Positions 24,101 to 34,503 of a stretch of 64,000 nucleotides of DNA are shown here, one piece after another. The stretch is taken from positions 62,001 to 126,000 of the forward strand of contig MEHQ01004136.1 in the NCBI GenBank assembly GCA_008828725.1, read 5' to 3'. The notes beneath the pieces were generated by a model, which saw nothing but the letters and a program-made list of their open reading frames with translations, was not told the origin of the DNA and searched no databases. The DNA comes from Saccharina japonica. Taxonomy: Eukaryota; Sar; Phaeophyceae; Laminariales; Laminariaceae. Each line of letters opens with the position of its first letter. The first letter of the stretch is position 1. The position numbers and the translations under genes were made by a program.

Positions 24101-26486
24101 AAGGGACCATGTGAGAAAGCCTTTGCATGTCGTTTCCCTGGAACTTTTTGTTGGATGGGGCATAGAGAAGAGGATGGGATCAATAGAGCTCTTCCATCAA
24201 AGCACTATTGACGCTATCCCAATACCAATGTGTCCTCCGTGTGCTTTGAGTTTGGACTGCATACATATGCATTCAAACTATTTTTTTAACGCCAACTCCC
24301 GGACATCAACACACATGGCATGATGGGACTGTACGATCAACCTGTCGCCATGGAAATCTGATTCACAACCTCGAACCAAGGCACCTGAACACTTGTTTCC
24401 TCTTCCCGCTCGCCGCTCCAGACTGCGCCGTTTGTGACAACGGATTTGCGCCAGGGATTGCATACAGCTGTCGTATGTGCTCCGGGGGTGTCACGAGATC
24501 GGCGGTGGGGCTCGCGGTGGTCGTGGGTCTGGCTGTGTTACTACTTGCCGGTGTACTGCTTTACTATCTGGGAAAGGTGGTGCACGACGGGGCCGAAGTG
24601 GAAACCGAGAAGGATCACAGCCTGTGGAAAAACAAATTGAGGTGTTGCCGAGCGTCCCCGATCAACTTGATTCCAGTTAGGGCGATCAAAATCGTCACGA
24701 CCGTCTGGCAGATCATTTCTCAGGTATCTGAGCGTTGGCTTCTTCACAATACAGCTACGTAGGGTTGAGCTCGTTAACACAGGCATGACATTTGTCTTGC
24801 CCTATACCATGGTAGCATTGATGGACATAATATCGTTGTAGGAATGGAACAAATGGGCACTCTGACACAAGTGGGCCTGCAAACGAATGTATAGGGATGG
24901 AATCGTGTGTCTACTGACATCTTGACTGACTCGACAGCTTCCAGGCCAGGGTTAGGCTTAGGGTTAGGCTTAGGCGAACACACACCTGGTGACGACGTGA
25001 TGCTGGAAAACTCGCGTATCTGGGATGTATGGAGCGAAACGTTCTATGGAGTTTAACACAACTTTGTGCACGAAACGTAGCCAACAACAAACATTTTACA
25101 TTAGATCAAACTTGCCCACGAGTTGGTTAAGGTTAGTGCCGTGCGGAGCGAGGAAACGCGTGGTCAGGGTTCTGCTCATGGTTTTGAACGTGCAATTGTG
25201 GAATACATATATCGCTCAGCACAATGCATGTCATTGCAGTAGGTTGGGCCTATATTTTATGAGTCCGTCCCTTGCAGCTATTGGGTATGCTCGCCCAATT
25301 GCTAGTGTTATGTTTACGGACCTGACCAAAAGCAATATTAACACAGTAGTTATTGACGACCCGCGTCATGCTCGACACGCTGTCCCGGTTGCTTCCGTCA
25401 CCCTGTCGTCAGTTTGACGCAATCGCAGGTGACGTGTACCCGGACCTGTATCAGGCATTTGTCTCCAAGCTGAACCCGATCAACCTCGATTTGGATTTTG
25501 TCTTCTCGTACTCTTGCTTAGTCAGCAATAACTTTTACGACCATCTGGTTTTCGCCACGACCATGCCGCTTGTCGCGCTCGTCGTCCTCGCGGGGTGTTA
25601 CTTCGTCGGGAAAACGAGAAACAGCTGTTCTGAGTCTGCAATGTGCGAGGTGCGGCACAAGCATCAGGCTGCGGTGCTTTTTATAGCCTTCTTAGTTTAC
25701 TCCCCGGTATCGTACAGAATATTCCAAACGTTCGGCTGTGACGAGCTAGACGACGGAAATACGTACCTTCGGGCGGACTACAGCCTTTCCTGCTTGACAG
25801 CTCGTCACCATTGGTACAAGATATACGCGTTCATCATGGTGGGTGTCTATCCTATTGGTATACCTGCTGCGTTTGCGGGGTTGTTGGTTTGGCACCGGCG
25901 GGACCTCGTCAAGCCCGATCGGGAGACGATCCTACACCTGAAGCCATTGCACGGTGTATGGGCCGCGTATAAGCCTTCTCGATACTACTACGAGGTTGTG
26001 GAGTGCGGTCGTCGGATTGCTTTGACTGTCATTGCGGTGTTTGTTCTTCCCAACAGCACGGCACAGCTATCCATGGCTTTTTTGTTTGCGGTGGTGTACG
26101 TGTTTATTTCGGAGTTGTTGTCTCCCTTCGAAAAGGGTATCGACACGGGCCTGTACCGCTGGGGAAACGGCGTTGTCGTGGCCAGCATGTTCGTGGCCTT
26201 CCTTGCGAAGATTGACGTCGACGAAGATACTGCCAGTGCAAGGTATCTCCTGACCTTTTCCGGCGTTCTCATCGCCGCGAATATATTCATGGTCGTCACG
26301 GTGCTGATTCAGACGGTGCTCTTGGCGAAAACAATGTATGCGAGGAAAAATGCGGTCAGGGTGAGCGACATTCCTGTCCGCCGAACACACTCGGTGGCCG
26401 AGAGAGAATTACGTCCGGTTAACGAGGGCGGAGCTTACAGGGAGGAGGAAAGTAACGCTCTTGAGTCTAAAGACTCTGAGGTCTGA
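58..26486 (+). CDS. Large Pmp-repeat, multi-membrane-span receptor-like protein (5' partial, spliced)
   Basis: The 3' part of a very large spliced gene whose start lies left of the window. Recognised exons are 58-138, 431-514, 6050-6130, 13708-13788, 18962-19042, 21237-21314, 22562-22879, 23157-23374 (or 23356), 23819-24110, 24422-24723 and 25413-26486. Phases agree throughout: 1-1 for the repeat exons, then 1-0, 0-1, 1-0 and 0-stop. The protein has Gly/Asn-rich repeats like the polymorphic outer membrane protein (Pmp) repeat, a Cys-rich segment, and about eight hydrophobic spans with a charged C-tail. Related proteins (Pmp repeats plus a multi-pass C-terminus) are common in stramenopiles. 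A surface receptor or adhesion role is inferred. Further exons may be hidden in the long introns. The family call is fairly sure; completeness of the exon list is not. Confidence 0.75.
431..514 (+). CDS. Pmp-repeat exon 2 of those visible
   Basis: An 84-bp phase 1-1 exon after ccacccgcag, ending ...aatggag before gtgcgg (a less usual donor). It reads GAIFAGEGSEINIDANAVFT and then RNTAGDNG. The downstream intron (about 515-870) is similar to the intron after the exon at 13708. Shared landmarks are the stretch around gtaaatccgccac and the later cacgagcc.acatt block, so the two units are duplicates. Confidence 0.6.
515..6049 (+). other. Long intron region of the Pmp-repeat gene
   Basis: About 5.5 kb with no recognised sense exon. 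It holds a telomere-like block at 871-897 that runs into a CTATTAATAG motif, single TTAGGGTTAG units near 4208 and 5070, and an open 134-codon antisense frame at 2479-2883 that is treated as a finding. Other frames show no domain sense. Confidence 0.5.
871..897. repeat. Interstitial telomere-like repeat
   Basis: Three CCCTAA units followed by degenerate CCTAAG units. The block ends directly in CTATTAATAG at 897-906. Confidence 0.85.
6050..6130 (+). CDS. Pmp-repeat exon 3 of those visible
   Basis: An 81-bp phase 1-1 exon. The acceptor is ...cccgaag rather than the usual gcag, and the donor is gtgagc. It reads GVVFAGSSNISINGNTQFSS and then NYAISWG. Exon plus about 110 bp of following intron aligns with 58-250, a duplicated unit 5992 bp away. 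Confidence 0.6.
7524..7810 (-). mobile_element. tRNA-derived SINE copy 1 (5' head replaced)
   Basis: Reading on the minus strand, a good tRNA B box (GGGTTCGAATCCC, about 7790-7803) is followed by the family body, including gagagcgcc, gggtaggcgc, the cggtagtgggg segment and ctgagttacgac. The T-rich plus-strand end near 7524 is the A-rich tail. The A-box half of the head is absent; telomere-like repeats lie there instead. It aligns with the copies at 20.0, 39.1 and 53.3 kb. Confidence 0.7.
7821..7842 (+). repeat. Interstitial telomere-like repeat (TTAGGG)
   Basis: Three and a half perfect TTAGGG units at the truncated head of the SINE copy at 7524-7810. Confidence 0.85.
11411..11440. repeat. 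Poly-G stretch in a low-complexity patch
   Basis: A run of about ten G follows a T/A-homopolymer-rich patch (11290-11420). It lies in an intron of the Pmp-repeat gene, with no coding sense. Confidence 0.5.
13708..13788 (+). CDS. Pmp-repeat exon 4 of those visible
   Basis: An 81-bp phase 1-1 exon after acctgcag, with donor gtgaga. It reads GVICAIESEIGIGGNSSFTN and then NSADYFG. The following intron resembles the intron after the exon at 431, and the whole neighbourhood (about 12.2-14.0 kb) resembles 17.5-19.3 kb. Confidence 0.65.
13789..18961 (+). other. Intron region carrying the right duplication arm
   Basis: About 5.2 kb with no recognised sense exon. 17.5-18.9 kb is homologous to 12.2-13.7 kb at a spacing of 5250-5300 bp. 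A 21-bp identity exists between 11972 and 15302. The 178-codon frame at 17545-18081 is only partly open in the duplicate, so I do not call it coding. Confidence 0.5.
18962..19042 (+). CDS. Pmp-repeat exon 5 of those visible
   Basis: An 81-bp phase 1-1 exon after cacctgcag, with donor gtgaca. It reads GAIDARLSELRITGNVTFSN and then HFSGRDG. It lies 5254 bp from the exon at 13708 and has matching flanks, so the two are segmental duplicates. Confidence 0.65.
19995..20349 (-). mobile_element. tRNA-derived SINE copy 2
   Basis: On the minus strand the head has an A-box-like GGGCTAGCAGG (about 20330) and a B box GGGTTCGAGTCTC (about 20285). The shared body follows, and the tail is T-rich on the + strand near 19995. 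It keeps the gagagcgcc/gtgagtaag and ctgagttacgac landmarks of the family. Confidence 0.7.
21237..21314 (+). CDS. Pmp-repeat exon 6 of those visible
   Basis: A 78-bp phase 1-1 exon after actcgcag, with donor gtatgt. It reads GAISVFTSNVTITYSKNPRD and then DLSGNE. It is one codon shorter and less well conserved than the other repeat exons. Confidence 0.55.
22562..22879 (+). CDS. Large Pmp-repeat exon
   Basis: A 318-bp phase 1-1 exon between acatgttgcag and gtaagt. It codes several consecutive repeats, with G-G-A-I/V at SVGLGGAIYI-, ASLGGAVYI- and AEDGGAIHL-type positions and N-x-A/S spacing. The exon is clearly more GC-rich than its introns. It continues in phase into the exon at 23157. Confidence 0.8.
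23157..23374 (+). CDS. Last Pmp-repeat exon
   Basis: Starts after gatttgacag in phase 1 with ETSGGAIFHTGQ and ends the repeat region with a GEYGYIEKDN-type segment. Two donors keep the frame (both phase 0): a GT donor after 23374 (ttg|gtagat) and a better-shaped but GC donor after 23356 (gag|gcaagg). The end is therefore uncertain. Confidence 0.65.
23819..24110 (+). CDS. Cys-rich extracellular exon
   Basis: Starts in phase 0 after ttacccag with DSFCHSCFEEVCSRC. It includes a conserved-looking VILQCYRESACQGGND segment and YCSDGYKGP, a Cys-rich pattern seen next to the membrane part of this family. It ends at a phase 1 gtgaga donor. The split codon joins to C-A-V-C-D-N-G-F in the next exon, continuing the Cys pattern. 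Confidence 0.75.
24422..24723 (+). CDS. Exon with end of Cys-rich segment and first membrane span
   Basis: Acceptor cgctccag, phase 1 to phase 0. It reads CAVCDNGFAPG...CRMCSGG and then a strong membrane span around SAVGLAVVVGLAVLLLAGVL. A cytosolic-type charged stretch and a WQIISQ end before gtatct follow. It joins in frame to FDAIAGDVYPDLYQ in the last exon. Confidence 0.8.
24948..24974 (+). repeat. Degenerate interstitial telomere-like repeat
   Basis: Alternating GGGTTAGGCTTA units, lying in the last intron of the Pmp-repeat gene. Confidence 0.7.
25413..26486 (+). CDS. 3' terminal multi-membrane-span exon
   Basis: A 1074-bp exon (357 codons plus TGA) after gtcgtcag, phase 0. It codes about seven hydrophobic spans, including TTMPLVALVVLAGC, AVLFIAFLVYSPVSY, YAFIMVGVYPIGIP, ALTVIAVFVLP, AFLFAVVYVFISELL, VVASMFVAFL and GVLIAANIFMVV. 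A conserved-looking SELLSPFEKGIDTGLYRWGN loop and a charged C-tail complete it. This layout matches the C-terminal region of stramenopile Pmp/Cys-rich membrane proteins, but its biochemical function is not known to me. The start given is the splice acceptor, because the open frame runs upstream into the intron. Confidence 0.85.
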   Translation, partial: FDAIAGDVYPDLYQAFVSKLNPINLDLDFVFSYSCLVSNNFYDHLVFATTMPLVALVVLAGCYFVGKTRNSCSESAMCEVRHKHQAAVLFIAFLVYSPVSYRIFQTFGCDELDDGNTYLRADYSLSCLTARHHWYKIYAFIMVGVYPIGIPAAFAGLLVWHRRDLVKPDRETILHLKPLHGVWAAYKPSRYYYEVVECGRRIALTVIAVFVLPNSTAQLSMAFLFAVVYVFISELLSPFEKGIDTGLYRWGNGVVVASMFVAFLAKIDVDEDTASARYLLTFSGVLIAANIFMVVTVLIQTVLLAKTMYARKNAVRVSDIPVRRTHSVAERELRPVNEGGAYREEESNALESKDSEV

Positions 26487-26609
26487 GGCGCTGCATGTGA
26501 AACATGAACAAATCCAAGCCATTCTCGAGCGTCCCGCGCCTGTCGAAGAATGTATGTCAAATACCTCATGGAGGTGCAAATTCAACTTTCTTAGGGCGCA
26601 ACTGCTTCG

Positions 26610-26804
26610 AGGGGGGGGGCGTACTCGATATTCATGCAAGGCCGTAGTCGTATGACCATATACCCTCGCATCCCTACAATGCCGGACCGGAAACATGTCG
26701 GGTTTTCACCGACCAGGCAGACATTGCTAGCACAAAACGCGAAGCACCGTGATGTGTTCGGTGAGTCGCACGAAGCGTGAGCTACAGCCTGCTAAGAACC
26801 GCTT
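26610..26804 (+). repeat. G-tract-linked repeat family, copy A
   Basis: About 195 bp beginning with a G run and containing ggccgtagtcgtatgaccat, ccctcgcatccctacaatgc, gggttttcaccgaccaggca and gctaagaaccgc. It aligns along its length with 49128-49343 and, more loosely, with 60003-60181. A 21-G run follows it. Confidence 0.7.
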
Positions 26805-26825
26805 GGGGGGGGGGGGGGGGGGGGG
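26805..26825 (+). repeat. 21-G homopolymer
   Basis: An uninterrupted run of 21 G at the 3' end of the repeat copy. Homopolymers this long are error-prone in sequencing, so the length is approximate. Confidence 0.8.
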
Positions 26826-27939
26826 TCGATAGTGCGAGCTTCGATAGCCACCTCGAGCGTCGAAGATTGAGTGGCGCTGTATTTTTCAGGGAAGTGATTG
26901 GGACTATAATTGCTCGGGAAATCACCCAGGATTTCACGGGGTATGGGAAAATATTCCTGTTATCGTGCATACATTGTTCCTGGGGTCCCACCCGAACACG
27001 TCCCGCGGAATACCCTGGTTTTGTATTCCCATCTAAACGGTTCAGGTGAAAATCTTCGTTTTTCCGGTGGTTTAAAGTTCACTTTCCGTAGGTTCCAACT
27101 GGAACATCGACTTCCCGAATGCTGCGTAAAGTGCAGTCATCGCGGATTCCCGCCGGTGTTACACTCATGTATCCCTTGTGTAGAGGATCACCACGTACAA
27201 TTCCTTTTGTTCATATACGTAATATAGGGCGAAGATCTCATAGCCAACGCGAAGGTACGAACAACGCGCGCCTTCATATATTCGTTGACGGGTGCAGCTA
27301 GAGCAGTGTAGTGTCGAACATATCCTGGGTCTTCGGTGACTGCTGTTTCTTGGAGTTTGGTATGATTGACTTTAGTGTTTTGATAGGTTATGTGCTTGCA
27401 TTAGTCCCTGCATTTTAGAACATTTTTCAACTTTTGTACGATTAGTTTTATGCTTTGTATGTGTATGCTTGATTTTTTATGTGTGTATACTTATGTTTTT
27501 GTATTCTGTCCTTTTTTTGGTGATGTATGTTTGGATTTTCGTATTTTGTATTATGTGCGTTTCCATACTTGTGTACTCGTAGTTCCAGGGGAAATACCCT
27601 GGGTATGTACCCTACAGAACACAACCTTGCACTGAAGGAACTCCCGGGTGCCAGTATGGAGGTCTTACAGAACTCACACAAGTTCCGAGAAGGTACGTAT
27701 GCGAATGTTATACCGGCACCCTCACCCGCAGCCAGGAATTTTAGCAAGGGCATTCCCGTACCCCGGTTATTGCGCCACGAGCTTACAGAACTAACAGAAG
27801 TTCTCGGGTACAGGTATGAATGTCGTACAGAAGTTACAGAAGTTCCGGTACGGGTAGTACTCGGGAAAATACCCCGGGTGTGGTTCTGTCGCACCCTGCA
27901 GAACACAGCCTTTTTTTTTTATGTGGGTTATTTTTCATG

Positions 27940-28060
27940 TTTGCATGTCTGAGTTCTAGCGTTTTCGTACGTATGATTTGTATTTTCGTTTCTTTGTATG
28001 TTTGCATGTTTGAGTTTTTGCGTTTTCGTACGTATGATTCGTATTTTTGTATTGTTTTGT
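27940..28060 (+). repeat. 61-bp tandem repeat, two copies
   Basis: Units starting ttgcatgt at 27941 and 28002 share gcgttttcgtacgtatgatt. The sequence is T-rich. Upstream, 27580-27620 and 27850-27910 share a degenerate direct repeat ending in cagaacaca. Confidence 0.65.
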
Positions 28061-31000
28061 TTTGCACTTTGCACTTTATATTTGCGTATGTTGTGTTTCG
28101 TCAAACGTGACGGTGCCAGGTGTACTCCGTTTGCACGTTGTTCTGAATTTCAGGAGAACGGCCGCCGTGTGTTGTGGGGCGTGTATCCCGGGATTTCTCG
28201 AGAAGTAGTCTAGGTTTCTGTTAACGCATTTCTCTGAAACAAAATGTATTGCTTTGCTCAAAAAAGTTGCGTTTTGTTTAGTTCAAACAAGTGCGACAAA
28301 GTGCATACACTAGCGACGACGAGGCCATGGGTTGCATGCGACTTCACATGAATCGAGAGTAGGCACAGAACGGGGTACGGCTACATACATAGGTGTCGTG
28401 TTTTGGGTTCCCCTTTGTTTTCTATTTCTGGAGATATTGATATGCTTATGATGATGCTTATTATGTTTATGAGTGGTCGACGTGGGAGGTCATGCTGCAT
28501 GGTATTGTATTGTGTCATGGGAAAGTATTCATAGTAAAATAATTACATATCAAAAAGTACCATTGGAAAGGTACTGCTAATATTTTGGTGAAACAAACCC
28601 GTCACATATTGTGGCAGCTGAACCACACCTCGAGAAACCCCGTAGGGGGCAATGATAATTTCCGTGAATACCCGTGGAGGCTAATTCCCGAAGGAAATAT
28701 TCTCGTGGTGGTCGGTTCCTGCACCAAACAAGAACGTGAATTCCTGTGGGTGACTACCGTATTCAGCCTAAGAAGCAACCCTGGATAAAACACGTTTGGT
28801 TTGTGCTAGTTTCGTCACCCGGGGTGGTACCCTGCGGTGGGGTAATATATAACCAAACCCTAAGATAAAGGGTATGTTTTTTTTTTTTTTTATGTATCAC
28901 CGGGGTTGGCTTCTCGTGGTGCGGGCGCATAGCAGTATGAAAGGGGAGGTTTGGTACAAATTGGCGTATATTCGTAAGTACGAACCAGACGGGGTTATTG
29001 GCGTGATGTAGTCAGCTAGGGTAAGACAGACCCTTAGACCCTTCCACGCATATAAGGTACGAGGGTGGGTGATATCAACGGCGTGGCAGCACCGCGTGTG
29101 TGGGAAGAAACACCAATACTGAATGCATATCAGTACAGCCCACATGAAAGAGCTGCTATTGTAGTGTGTTCATGCACAATCGAGTATACCGTGTCTCGGC
29201 GATGATGAAAACACCTCCTGTTCGAACTGAGAGGGTGTACCGCACGTACTGCTTTGAGTATGCGCGAAACAATACGTCACCGTGGCTGCACTAATGGCTT
29301 GAGGTGCGTCAGCAGGCAGTGTTAGACTGGCGTGCGGTATCGGTGTCACATAAGCGGCCTGTCCACGATGGTGGGCCGCCCGTCTCGAAGGGCTCTGCCG
29401 CTCTTCAATGCTGTTCCCCGTGTATGGTACCGTCGGGCACGTTTGCCTTGCTTTGCATGTACCCCAAATGCAATTTGGTCGGTATTGTGTGAATCTCATA
29501 TAACGCCTAAGGGGGCGGCATCTAACAGATTCCAGTGATAAACGTTTTGTTGCATTCTGCATGTTTTTGCCACCGGCGATGACTTCATGCGGTGGGGGGT
29601 ATTTTATAAAAGGCTGGTCTCTTAGGCGTAATGCGGTAGTTCCAGCGGGAAAACTTGTCGTGTCGATTGATTCGCGTACAAACAGAATCCCGTTAACTCC
29701 TTTAGTAGCTACAGTTCCCTCTCAGGGAAATTTTCTGACATCAAAATGCGTTCCTTAGGACTGCGCTGGTAGTACAGTGTATCTGCCATCCTCATCCGTG
29801 CCCAGCTGAAGTTCTAAGAGCAGGTGCTCGCCGGTGTGGAAACTTGCAATGCATACGGTAGTGTTGGCCCAAGATACGCAAGGTTTCAGCATTAATCCAT
29901 GTAGCATCGTCTACTGCAATAGGCCGTATGTCCACGGAATTCAGCGGAGGACATGGATTAACTGTAAGGGGAACATACACGACTCAAGTAAATACTTCGT
30001 ATAATATGTATGATCGCGAAAAGGACACGCTGGCAAGAAGGCGGTAATATTCCGAGACAGCGAAATGTGAAATTGAAGAATAGTTACGTGTGTTGCCTGA
30101 TGCGCGACACAGGGTCATAGTCGTGAACTCACATGTGACTAAAATGTTCCGAGCATCGCACTACTGTCTTGCCGGTAGCAATCCACCCATCCCGTCGAGG
30201 CCACTGCTCCATACCGCCGTAGAAACATGCACTCTGCGTACAATGTTAAAGTTGTACATAGCCGTGCCAGCCATGTTTCCTCGGGCTGTTGAACGAGGGT
30301 GCCCATGCACGTGTATGTCGTGCGTCGCCCCAAATGGTGAGCGTGTCTTGAGAATAGGAAGGCGCAAAACACACCGTGCCACACGACGACAGAACAACCG
30401 CGTCAATCTTGCTTGTCAAAACGTGCATATCGCTCGATACGAGCTATGGCAACCAGCATACCCTGGAAAATCAGGACCCCCCCTCGATCGTCACTCTACG
30501 CGAAATTCAAACAATGTACTGGAATACTGGAATACATATGTTGTCGTAAGAATGGCAATACTCACAATAGCTGCACGGCAGGGAATCGTCGCAAATTTTG
30601 AGTAGGCTTGGGGAGTGTCACGGTGCGAAAATGGGATTATCTGCGGCACACTCTCAACGGCACGGTACCTGTGCGATTCCACAGCAAAGCCGAAAGTGGT
30701 CGTTATTCCATGGTCACGTTGGGCACCGTTTGCTGCCGTTGGACACATTTCGTGGCACAAACTGGCTCAACCATGGAGAACCCTGGGTGGACGCTAATGT
30801 ATATTTTGAGCGCGGGGCGGACGAAGGAGATAGTTCCTGATTTGTAGTGTTACTGGGCTATGTTTCAAAATTTCTACCAAAGAGCGTCGTAAATATGTAC
30901 TTAGTATATAGTGGAACAAAGGACAAGATTGTGTGCTTGTCTAATTAACTTCTGTGAGCATATACTGGTTAGTGTTACATATAGTGTGGCGATGGACTGC

Positions 31001-33303
31001 CGGCGGCGTGGTGAATGCAGATGGACAACTGGCCAAACCAGTCGACGCGCTGTAGAATCACAGGATAGAACATCTTCAAGAAGTGCTGCTTGGGTGCAGG
31101 ATAGGTCGCTAACATATCAACTGTTGCACCCATGGTCCACCCAATTTGCGACGAAATTCGGTATGGGCGGTTTGTTATGTGCATGCGAAAGGTAAAACAC
31201 AGGTGTCCAAGGTACGTTCCCGAGGTTTGGAATGGGTCGTGTATCTGCTACGGCTGTTTCAACACCTCCATGAGACCACAAGTAGCCGTGCAACAAAGGT
31301 TGTCGACTACACTAGATGCTGTACCGTATCCCAACCGAAGCAATACCAGCATGGCAGAAAAACGGAAACCAAACCAATCAGCTTTAAGCTTTCAAATCAA
31401 GTACAAAATGCAACCACTACAGTAGTACAACACATGGGTTAGGGTTAGGCAACAAGCACTAGCAAAGTCAACAATATATTGACAGTTCAGGGACGTGATT
31501 GTACCCGATTGTCGCGCCTTAAGCTAAGGCAAACGACGGGGCGAGGGTTACATGTCCTCAAGGGCATCCGTCTGGAAACGCCAGAAGGTGTCAGGGGTTT
31601 GTACGTGCATGCTTCGTTGGCCCGTCAAAGTGCGAGCTCACGGTTTCGTCCCACGCGCGACGGCAAGCCACTTTGGATGGATGGATGTATGGCCAATAAT
31701 ATATTACCCGGAAGAGCACAAGAATGGCGAATGGCAAGCGGGCTAGTATTTGTTTCTCTCGCCCTACATTGCCAAGCTAGTTATGATACATTTACAGCTC
31801 ACGCCACCACTCCGTACGTGTAGTCTTAAATATGTATGATATTGACTACCGTAGTACCCCTCTCGTTCCGCCAAATGAAAAGGTTGGCGTTGATTTGGAA
31901 CTGTCTGATTATTTGGACCTTTGTACAGGTAAGCGTTGGGCATCGTCCGCCCCGAATCGGTCAATAGCAGGCAGGCGGATGCGGCGGGTCTGCTGCTAGT
32001 TCTACTTGATACATGCGGATCAGCCCTCCACATATTGGGGTATATACTGCACATCGGTCCGTCGAGTTAATTCATCAATGGGGTGCGTTTGTGGGGAACG
32101 CAACAGCTGCGGATGTGGGGATTCCCTTGTGCAATTGTAAGCTCGACACCATTCTAGCCACTGCGGTTGTGTGATATATCAGTGACGTTCCTACCACCCG
32201 CGTTCCGTTCACCAGCGACATGCACCGCCTGGACGTTTTGCGCAGCAGCGACGGCGGAGTACTGTAGCTACATGCAGTCGCCTGTAAAGTACAACCACGG
32301 TCCCCACCCCCCCACGGTGTAAATAATGCTACTATAAATTCCACGTGCTAAGCCAGGATCTCCACGTGGCAAGGCGCGCGGAGCACGGTTTTGGACGCAC
32401 GATGCTCGTCATTTCTCAACGACACCGGCGAACTGTGTTCATAATTTTATGTGGTGTCAACCGAAATATTTGTATGTGAACTACAAATGGAGAAACTGGT
32501 ATCGTCTAGACCGTGCGTCTGCGCTTATTTGTGAACAAACGTTCGGAAACAAGCAGCTATGATCGACAGCACACAGGTGAAAAACCAGGGGAGTCCTCGT
32601 CGGCATGTCTTACCAACAGCATACGGGTGGTTTGACCTTTGCATTCAGCGCCTAGGCAAAATAACATGGTGGACGATATCTAGCGGCGCGATGGCGGTGG
32701 AACAGCCAGCATCACTGACCATGCACAGGATCATGATGTAGATGTGGTTGGCGCCACTGACAGTTGTACAAGCGATGTGACGAGGTGGGGTTCTATCGGC
32801 GTGGTTAAGGTCACTGAAGGGGTTTCAGGTGCTGGGGAATGGCCAATAGCCACACGCGCCGGACTGAAGTAAGGGAGAAGAAATTCAGAGGCTTCTGATG
32901 GAGGCCATTCCCCGAGGTTAAAGTGCAGCTACTACAGTAGTTTGACCACCAGCACTAGTTAAAGGAACCAGACGCTATCCGGCTCCAAAGGCACATTTAT
33001 TGTGGGAAGCGAGGAAGGGGACCGTTGTTAAACAAAATCGCTGGTGATGCCGCTTGTTGTGGTACACGTGTGTAAACACCTGAGAGACATATTCTGTTGT
33101 GAAGATTGCTTTACAAGCCTCTGCTGTTGTGACTCCTATTGGTACTTCTGTCGATGCTGTCTACAACCAGAAAGGCCGCCTTGCCGCCCTGAAAGGCCGG
33201 TACGTATTGCGCTTGCTGTTGTTCCTCGCCCACCGCTGAGTACACCGACTGCACCAACTACAGTACCCCCATGGCACACGCCTTCCGCCAGGTTTCGCCC
33301 GGC

Positions 33304-33995
33304 GCGGCCCTGCAGTTACATTCACTCCAGCCGACCTCGCCCGGCGCGACGCAACAGCTACAGCGGCATGCACTCCACTCGGCGTTGCTAAGCGCATCGC
33401 AACAGCTGCAGGAACAGCGACGGCAGGCCTCGCCTGGTGTGGTGCGGCATCGACTGCAGCGACAGCGGTAGCAGACCCATCAGCAGCCTTGACCAGGCGT
33501 GACGCTCCGGCAGCAGCCAGCAGTGGAGCAGCATGTCGGGACACAGCCGCCCGCCGCCGTCCAGCAGGAGAAGGCTGTGGGGCAGCAGCCGCTGTCACCA
33601 CTCCCGCTCGTGTCCTGGGATTTTCATCGGACTACGACCCCGCGCTCGCGCGGCCCTGCAGTTACATTCACTCCAGCCGACCTCGCCCGGCGCGACGCAA
33701 CAGCTACAGCGGCATGCACTCCACTCGGCGTTGCTAAGCGCATCGCAACAGCTGCAGGAACAGCGACGGCAGGCCTCGCCTGGTGTGGTGCGGCATCGAC
33801 TGCAGCGACAGCGGTAGCAGACCCATCAGCAGCCTTGACCAGGCGTGACGCTCCGGCAGCAGCCAGCAGTGGAGCAGCATGTCGGGACACAGCCGCCCGC
33901 CGCCGTCCAGCAGGAGAAGGCTGTGGGGCAGCAGCCGCTGTCACCACTCCCGCTCGTGTCCTGGGATTTTCATCGGACTACGCGACCCCGCGCTC
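33304..33995 (+). repeat. Near-perfect 346-bp tandem duplication
   Basis: Copy 1 begins gcggccctgcag at 33304 and copy 2 begins at 33650. The two read identically base for base over almost all of their length, including the shared stretch ending ttttcatcggactacg. The unit is CAG/GCA-rich. Since 346 is not a multiple of three, any frame shifts between copies, which argues against a coding repeat. Confidence 0.9.
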
Positions 33996-34149
33996 GGCAC
34001 CGTTGAGCACCGGCTCGTAGGATGAAATGGCTCAGGAGTACATGCCTAGAAATGAGCTGCAGCTTGCAGCTTATAGGAGTCCAGGGGGGGGTCTAAGCGC
34101 GGTGAGTGCGCGGCACGATACATGCGGCGTTGCGTGCGGCGCGATCCTA

Positions 34150-34338
34150 GCAAATTGGTTCATCTGATTGGCCACTGCTAAATTGCGGCGCGATGCTCAC
34201 CGCAAGGCACTTTGATTGGCTGGTTAGCCAAGCAATAGCCCCTTTTCCCTGTCTAAGCATGCAAAACATGACCCGGAACTCCATCTTCGCAAAGGCATCC
34301 GGGATACTTGAGACCAAATACACGAGCTGGAGATAAGC
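34150..34338 (+). promoter_or_regulatory. Putative promoter of the trigger-factor-domain gene
   Basis: Three ATTGG (inverted CCAAT) boxes at about 34154, 34167 and 34214 lie 125-190 bp upstream of the proposed ATG, in a GC-richer stretch. No TATA box is evident. Placement relative to the start supports a promoter; this is inference. Confidence 0.35.
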
Positions 34339-34503
34339 ATGACGATGGCAGGGAAGGTGGTGCTCGCGACATGTTTGGGTGTGCTCGCGTCCATGGGCGC
34401 GTCGTTTGTGTGTGTGGCTCCTCTGCAAGCGAGAGGGTCACTGGTTAAGAGTGGATGGCTATCCTCTGGCAGAGTCATCGCTGCAACGTCGCCGCGTCGC
34501 GAG
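34339..34503 (+). CDS. Exon 1: signal and plastid transit leader
   Basis: 55 codons from ATG to ...SPRRE before gtgagc, phase 0. The hydrophobic core VVLATCLGVLASMGA is followed by SFVCVAP and a basic, Ser/Arg-rich transit-like region. A second ATG two codons downstream could also start it. Linking this exon to the next over a 5.6-kb intron rests on phase and on plastid logic. Confidence 0.6.

Larger units (their letters stand above)
26487..34338. other. Intergenic, repeat-bearing, no supported gene
   Basis: Nearly 8 kb between two + strand genes. It contains a G-tract-linked repeat (26610-26825), a 27.4-28.1 kb patch with direct repeats, a TTAGGGTTAG unit near 31437 and a 346-bp tandem duplication (33304-33995). 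Open frames such as 30090-30605 show neither splice logic nor domain sense. Confidence 0.5.

Noticed and set aside
27448..27952. Frames on both strands around 27.5-27.9 kb
   Set aside because: The frames follow a degenerate direct repeat. The shared PGEIPWV/LGKIPRV-type pieces come from DNA repetition.
30090..30605. 171-codon + strand frame
   Set aside because: No recognisable domain, no splice or start context, and overlapping open frames on the other strand.
33161..34020. Ala/Gln-rich proteins on either strand
   Set aside because: The 346-bp tandem unit shifts frame between copies and both strands are open, so this is composition rather than coding.
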